This document shows, piece by piece, positions 58,610-64,000 of a stretch of DNA of 64,000 bases (position 1 is its first letter; each line of letters starts with the position of its first letter). A program made the translations under genes and the position numbers. The stretch comes from Alteromonas sp. KUL49 (GTDB lineage: Bacteria; Pseudomonadota; Gammaproteobacteria; Enterobacterales; Alteromonadaceae), in assembly GCF_006538345.1 (NCBI RefSeq), contig NZ_BJKL01000011.1:62001-126000 (forward strand), read 5' to 3'. The notes below the pieces were generated by a model. The model made no database searches, was not told where the DNA came from, and worked only from the letters and a program-made list of their open reading frames with translations.

Positions 58610-60886
58610 ATGTTGAATAAAGAACTTGAACAAACGTTGAATCAAGCCTTTGTGTTTGCCAGAGAGCAACGTCACGAATTTATGACTGTTGAGCACCTTT
58701 TGCTTGCACTACTAGACAATTCCGCCGCGCGTGAAGCGCTGTTAGCGTGTGGCGCTGATATCGAAGTTATCAAGGCGGAATTGCTCTCATTCGTAAAAGA
58801 TACCACTCCTCTTATTTTAGATGACCAATTAAATGAGAGAGAGACTCAACCAACACTAGGATTTCAGCGGGTACTTCAGCGGGCAGTGTTCCATGTGCAA
58901 TCGTCCGGAAAAGACGAGGTAACTGGCGCTAATGTATTGGTCGCTATTTTTAGCGAACAAGAGTCGCAAGCCGTATATATTCTTAAAAAGTCAGATGTCA
59001 CGCGTCTAGACGTCGTCAACTTCATTAGTCATGGCGTAAGTAAAGCTGATGAGGAAAGTCCGGTGAATCCTGAATCAAGTGAAGAAGGAGAGGCCTCGGA
59101 AGATGGTTCAGCATTGGCTAAATATGCTACGGACCTAAATCAGCATGCTAAAGATGGCAAGATTGACCCGTTAATCGGTCGAGACCAAGAATTAGAGCGC
59201 ACTATCCAGATTCTGTGTCGTCGACGCAAAAATAATCCGCTTCTTGTCGGTGAAGCAGGAGTTGGTAAAACGGCTATTGCTGAGGGATTAGCGTATCGGA
59301 TTGTCACTGAAGATGTGCCCGAGGTTATCAGCAAAAGTACCGTGTACTCTCTAGACCTGGGTGGTTTACTGGCGGGTACTAAGTATCGCGGTGATTTTGA
59401 AAAGCGCCTAAAGTCTATTCTTAAAGAATTAGGTAAAGATCCTGACGCTATACTCTTTATTGATGAGATTCACACCATTATTGGTGCTGGCGCAGCGTCT
59501 GGTGGTGTGATGGATGCATCTAATCTATTGAAGCCGAAACTGTCGAGTGGCGAGCTGCGTTGTATCGGGTCAACCACTTATCAGGAGTATCAAGGCATTT
59601 TCGAGAAAGACCGTGCATTAGCACGTCGTTTCCAAAAAGTTGATGTTACTGAGCCAAGTGTAAGTGATACCACTAAAATACTTCTTGGCCTAAAAAGCCG
59701 CTACGAAGAACACCACAGTGTGCGCTTTACACAAAAAGCGCTTCAGGCAGCAGCCGAGCTCAGTGCCAAGTACATCAACGAGCGTCACCTACCAGATAAA
59801 GCCATTGATGTAATGGACGAGGCGGGCGCAAGTCAGCGTTTGCTGCCTCAATCCAAGCGTAAGAAGACAATCGGCGTGGGTGACATTGAGCAAATTATTG
59901 CGAAGATGGCGCGTATTCCAGAGAAGTCAGTATCAGCCTCTGATAAAGAAGTACTCAAAAATCTTGGGCGTAACCTCAAGATGGTTGTGTTTGGGCAGGA
60001 CAAGGCCATTGAGACACTGAACGATGCGATTTTACTCTCTCGCTCTGGGTTAGGCGCAGAAGAAAAGCCCATTGGTAGTTTCTTGTTTGCAGGCCCAACG
60101 GGGGTAGGTAAGACAGAAGTTACTCAGCAGCTCGCTAAAATTATGGGTGTTGAGCTTGTGCGCTTCGATATGTCTGAATACATGGAGCGTCACGCTGTGA
60201 GTCGTCTTATTGGTGCGCCTCCAGGTTATGTTGGTTTTGACCAAGGTGGTTTACTCACCGATGCCGTGATTAAAAATCCGTACTCAGTAGTTCTGTTGGA
60301 TGAGATAGAAAAAGCCCATAGCGATATTTACAACATCCTTTTGCAAGTGATGGACCACGGCACATTAACGGACAATAACGGTCGTAAAGTAGATTTTAGA
60401 AACGTTGTATTGGTAATGACCACGAATGCTGGTGTTCAAGAGACTGTGCGTAAGTCTATTGGATTCAAGCAGCAAGATCATAGCCACGATGCAATGAGTG
60501 AAATCAACAAGGTATTTACGCCTGAATTCAGAAACCGTCTAGATGGTATTATCTGGTTTAATCATCTTGACGCTGAAATTATTCTACAGGTGGTCGATAA
60601 GTTCATTATTGAACTTCAGGCTCAGCTAGATGTGAAAGGCGTATCACTGGAGGTGTCTTCATCTGCACGAGCATACCTGGCTGAGAAAGGGTATGACAAA
60701 GCTATGGGCGCTCGTCCCATGGCACGGCTTATCAAAGAAGAGCTTAAGAAAGAGCTTGCGAATGAATTATTGTTCGGCAGTTTGGTGAAAGGCGGCAGTG
60801 TTAAGGTTGACCTTGACGACAACGATGCTCTTGTTTTTGAATATACAGGTGTTGATGAAGTTAGCGAAGAAGCGGAGTCGAACTGA
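58610..60886 (+). CDS. clpA: ATP-dependent Clp protease ATP-binding subunit ClpA
   Basis: 758 residues. The Clp N-domain ([24 protein letters not shown]), first AAA module with Walker [10 protein letters not shown] and the second with GPTGVGKTE are present; pore and Walker B regions ([24 protein letters not shown]) are intact. There is no ClpB middle coiled domain. ClpA unfolds substrates for ClpP, with ClpS as adaptor. Confidence 0.98.
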   Translation: MLNKELEQTLNQAFVFAREQRHEFMTVEHLLLALLDNSAAREALLACGADIEVIKAELLSFVKDTTPLILDDQLNERETQPTLGFQRVLQRAVFHVQSSGKDEVTGANVLVAIFSEQESQAVYILKKSDVTRLDVVNFISHGVSKADEESPVNPESSEEGEASEDGSALAKYATDLNQHAKDGKIDPLIGRDQELERTIQILCRRRKNNPLLVGEAGVGKTAIAEGLAYRIVTEDVPEVISKSTVYSLDLGGLLAGTKYRGDFEKRLKSILKELGKDPDAILFIDEIHTIIGAGAASGGVMDASNLLKPKLSSGELRCIGSTTYQEYQGIFEKDRALARRFQKVDVTEPSVSDTTKILLGLKSRYEEHHSVRFTQKALQAAAELSAKYINERHLPDKAIDVMDEAGASQRLLPQSKRKKTIGVGDIEQIIAKMARIPEKSVSASDKEVLKNLGRNLKMVVFGQDKAIETLNDAILLSRSGLGAEEKPIGSFLFAGPTGVGKTEVTQQLAKIMGVELVRFDMSEYMERHAVSRLIGAPPGYVGFDQGGLLTDAVIKNPYSVVLLDEIEKAHSDIYNILLQVMDHGTLTDNNGRKVDFRNVVLVMTTNAGVQETVRKSIGFKQQDHSHDAMSEINKVFTPEFRNRLDGIIWFNHLDAEIILQVVDKFIIELQAQLDVKGVSLEVSSSARAYLAEKGYDKAMGARPMARLIKEELKKELANELLFGSLVKGGSVKVDLDDNDALVFEYTGVDEVSEEAESN

Positions 60887-60913
60887 TCGACTTCGCCATT
60901 GCGTAAAACTAAC

Positions 60914-60950
60914 AAAAAAGCCCGAGAGTTCACACTGTCGGGCTTTTTTA
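60914..60950. terminator. Bidirectional terminator between clpA and infA
   Basis: AAAAAAGCCCGA ... TCGGGCTTTTTT, a 12-bp outer stem with the inner AGT/ACT pair, T run on both strands. Confidence 0.92.
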
Positions 60951-60974
60951 TTGCGTTAACCGCTTAATGGCACA

Positions 60975-61202
<228 letters not shown>

Positions 61203-61265
61203 TTACCTCAGTGATTCAATAATTTTGCCGCGCAGACCTTAACCAATCTTGACCCGACTGTAAAG

Positions 61266-61982
61266 CTAATACGCGGGATTTTTATCAATTCTGAGCCAAT
61301 TGTTGTGGCTGAATTGCTCAAAAGGGTGAAATTTGTGTTTATAAGACATTTTTTTACAGCCCTCTACGTAGTAACCCAGATAAACAAACGGCCTACGGTG
61401 GGCTTTAGCAAGCACAATTTGTTGTAGGATCATCCAAGTTCCTAGGGACTGATTTTCATAATTTGGGTCGAAAAACGTGTACAGTGCGGATAGACCGTGA
61501 GGAATATTTTCGTGATCAACTACGTCAGTCACAGCTACCGCAATCAGATGCTCCCCGTCGTAGGCCTCAATATACATGGGTGACTTCCAGTCACAGGCAA
61601 CAAAGTTAGTAAATTGTTCCTCAGACGGTGGATACATAGTGCCGTCGGCATGTCGTTCATTAATGTATCGTTCGTACAACGGATAGTAGTCGGGCGACAT
61701 GGTGTTTGACGTTCGAATAGTAAGATTTTTGTTCTTATTGAGAAGACGCTTTTGGCTTTTTGAGGGAATAAAATCTTCGACTGGCACGCGCACGGATTCG
61801 CAAGCACTGCATTCTGCACAATGGGGGCGATAAATCTGCTCGCCACTGCGACGAAACCCTAATTGAATCAGCTGCCCGTACCTTTCCGCTTGCAACAAGG
61901 GGTTGTCGGCATAAACAAGCAATCGCTCTTGTTCGTCCGGTAAGTAACTACAATCAAATGTTTGTGTTATGCCGAACCTCAA
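61266..61982 (-). CDS. bpt: Aspartate/glutamate leucyltransferase (Bpt/Ate)
   Basis: 238 residues. The N-terminal Cys motif HCAECSACESVRVPV and the C-terminal GYYVEGCKKMSYK of the leucyl/arginyl-tRNA-protein transferase family are present. It adds Leu to N-terminal Asp or Glu, part of the N-end rule. Overlaps aat by four bases, so the two N-end rule transferases are coupled; their products go to ClpS/ClpA. Confidence 0.95.
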   Translation of the reverse strand: MRFGITQTFDCSYLPDEQERLLVYADNPLLQAERYGQLIQLGFRRSGEQIYRPHCAECSACESVRVPVEDFIPSKSQKRLLNKNKNLTIRTSNTMSPDYYPLYERYINERHADGTMYPPSEEQFTNFVACDWKSPMYIEAYDGEHLIAVAVTDVVDHENIPHGLSALYTFFDPNYENQSLGTWMILQQIVLAKAHRRPFVYLGYYVEGCKKMSYKHKFHPFEQFSHNNWLRIDKNPAY

Positions 61983-62725
61983 GGCGTAATATCCTTTGCT
62001 TGCCAGTAGGACTGGTATTCTTTTGATAAGCGGCCGTTTTCGTCAAGAGTATGATTGTTGTCATAGAGTTTTTGAACAAAGCTATTTCTCCCCACTGATT
62101 TAGCGCCAAGGGATGAGAGGTGTTCAGTGGGTAATTGGCAGTCAATGAATGATAAACCTTGCTGTTTCATGTGTTGCACTAAGGAGAGCATGGCAAGCTT
62201 TGATGTATTACTCTTTTTGTGAAACATGGACTCGCCACAGAAAACTTTTCCAATGCCAACACCGTAGAGACCACCCACGAGCGCTTCAGCATCCCACACC
62301 TCAACTGAGTGCGCGAGACCTAACTGATGAAGTTGAATGTAAGCCAACTGCATGTCTTGTGTGATCCAGGTTTCAGCTGAAACATCACTATTGGTTAAAC
62401 TTTGTCTTGGGATAGTGGCGCAAGCGCTTATCACGTCCTCAAAACTATGGTTAAGTGTGACACGGAACTTCTTCTGCTTAGCAAGCTTTTTAAGGCTTTT
62501 ACTACAGATAAACTCGTCAAGTTCGATAATTGCTCTTGGCGTGGGAGACCACCATAAAAGAGGTTCACCCTCACTAAACCAAGGGAAAATCCCATTAGAG
62601 TAGGCGGTAAATAAACGTTGAGGGCTGAGGTCTGCACCGTAGGCGAGTAAACCATTCGGTTCGTCTAGTGCTTCCGACACTGGTGGGAATGGTGAATCTA
62701 CATCCAGATGGTGAAGTTGAATCAT
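61979..62725 (-). CDS. aat: Leucyl/phenylalanyl-tRNA-protein transferase
   Basis: 248 residues with the family markers GLLAYGADLSPQRLFTAY, GIFPWF and VGGLYGVGIGKVFCGESMF, WWSPTPRAII. It puts Leu or Phe on N-terminal Lys or Arg, making substrates for ClpS. The ATG at 62725 lies close to trxB's end, with a 10-bp inverted repeat (62750-62776) between them. Confidence 0.97.
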   Translation of the reverse strand: MIQLHHLDVDSPFPPVSEALDEPNGLLAYGADLSPQRLFTAYSNGIFPWFSEGEPLLWWSPTPRAIIELDEFICSKSLKKLAKQKKFRVTLNHSFEDVISACATIPRQSLTNSDVSAETWITQDMQLAYIQLHQLGLAHSVEVWDAEALVGGLYGVGIGKVFCGESMFHKKSNTSKLAMLSLVQHMKQQGLSFIDCQLPTEHLSSLGAKSVGRNSFVQKLYDNNHTLDENGRLSKEYQSYWQAKDITP

Positions 62726-62749
62726 AATCGCTCGATGGGCAGGAAATAA

Positions 62750-62776
62750 GGTTAGTGAGAATTGAGCTCACTAACC
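62750..62776. terminator. Inverted repeat between aat and trxB
   Basis: GGTTAGTGAG pairs with CTCACTAACC over a 7-base loop. On the minus strand TTATTT follows. It probably reduces trxB read-through into aat. Confidence 0.6.
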
Positions 62777-62784
62777 TCACCGGT

Positions 62785-64000
<1,216 letters not shown>

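Overview
The window is a piece of chromosome from a marine-type gammaproteobacterium, most likely of the order Alteromonadales. The evidence is gene order and protein type. The block purB-hflD-mnmA-rluE-icd, the block cspD/clpS-clpA-infA-bpt-aat-trxB, the ppsR/ppsA pair and the ssrA/smpB and ratA/rnfH pairs are arranged as in this class. The isocitrate dehydrogenase is the monomeric NADP type. Secreted proteins carry CBM2 and PEP-CTERM modules typical of polysaccharide-degrading marine bacteria. No tRNA, rRNA or CRISPR array was seen; the one structural RNA gene is tmRNA.

Layout. 1-6.6 kb: the end of an EVE-domain gene, then a three-gene set of exported proteins (CBM2-CBM2-PKD-YceI; CBM2-YceI-FN3-cytochrome c-PSD/DUF1592 family; Tat-exported DUF1552) that looks like a cellulose-anchored redox system. 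6.6-17.6 kb: a DoxX-like protein, a TonB-dependent receptor, and a variant of the E. coli ydjXYZ-ynjABCDEF locus (TVP38-flavoprotein fusion, DUF547, ynjB, ynjC, ynjD, ynjF, fatty acid hydroxylase). 17.8-22.5 kb: a chemoreceptor, small uncharacterised genes, a PEP-CTERM-like protein and an SRAP protein. 22.5-30.4 kb: an AT-rich island inserted at the 3' end of ssrA. It carries a Fic protein, an HNH protein with a membrane anchor, a Gabija-like gajA/gajB pair and a short tyrosine integrase, and it is flanked by two 72-bp att-like repeats. 30.4-36.4 kb: ssrA, an Old Yellow Enzyme, smpB, ratA, rnfH and an uncharacterised overlapping operon. 36.5-50 kb: a PEP-CTERM protein, ppsR/ppsA, an Mpo1-like protein, an isoquinoline oxidoreductase-like molybdoenzyme pair, a YdiJ-type D-2-hydroxyacid dehydrogenase, and roxA. 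50-64 kb: a class III cyclase, then conserved housekeeping genes to trxB.

Frameshifts are an important caution. clpS, gajA (twice), a small Cys/His protein, a membrane protein with two repeats, and probably one further gene are each broken by a single-base length change, in four clear cases at a homopolymer run of six or eight bases. clpS is conserved and is restored exactly to 106 residues by removing one C. Sequencing or assembly indels are therefore the most economical explanation, and gene losses here should not be read as biology until the reads are checked.

Most promising for new biology: the CBM2/YceI/cytochrome/DUF1552 redox cluster, the ydj/ynj operon variant, the membrane operon at 33.6-36.4 kb, and the ssrA defence island with signs of tandem integration.
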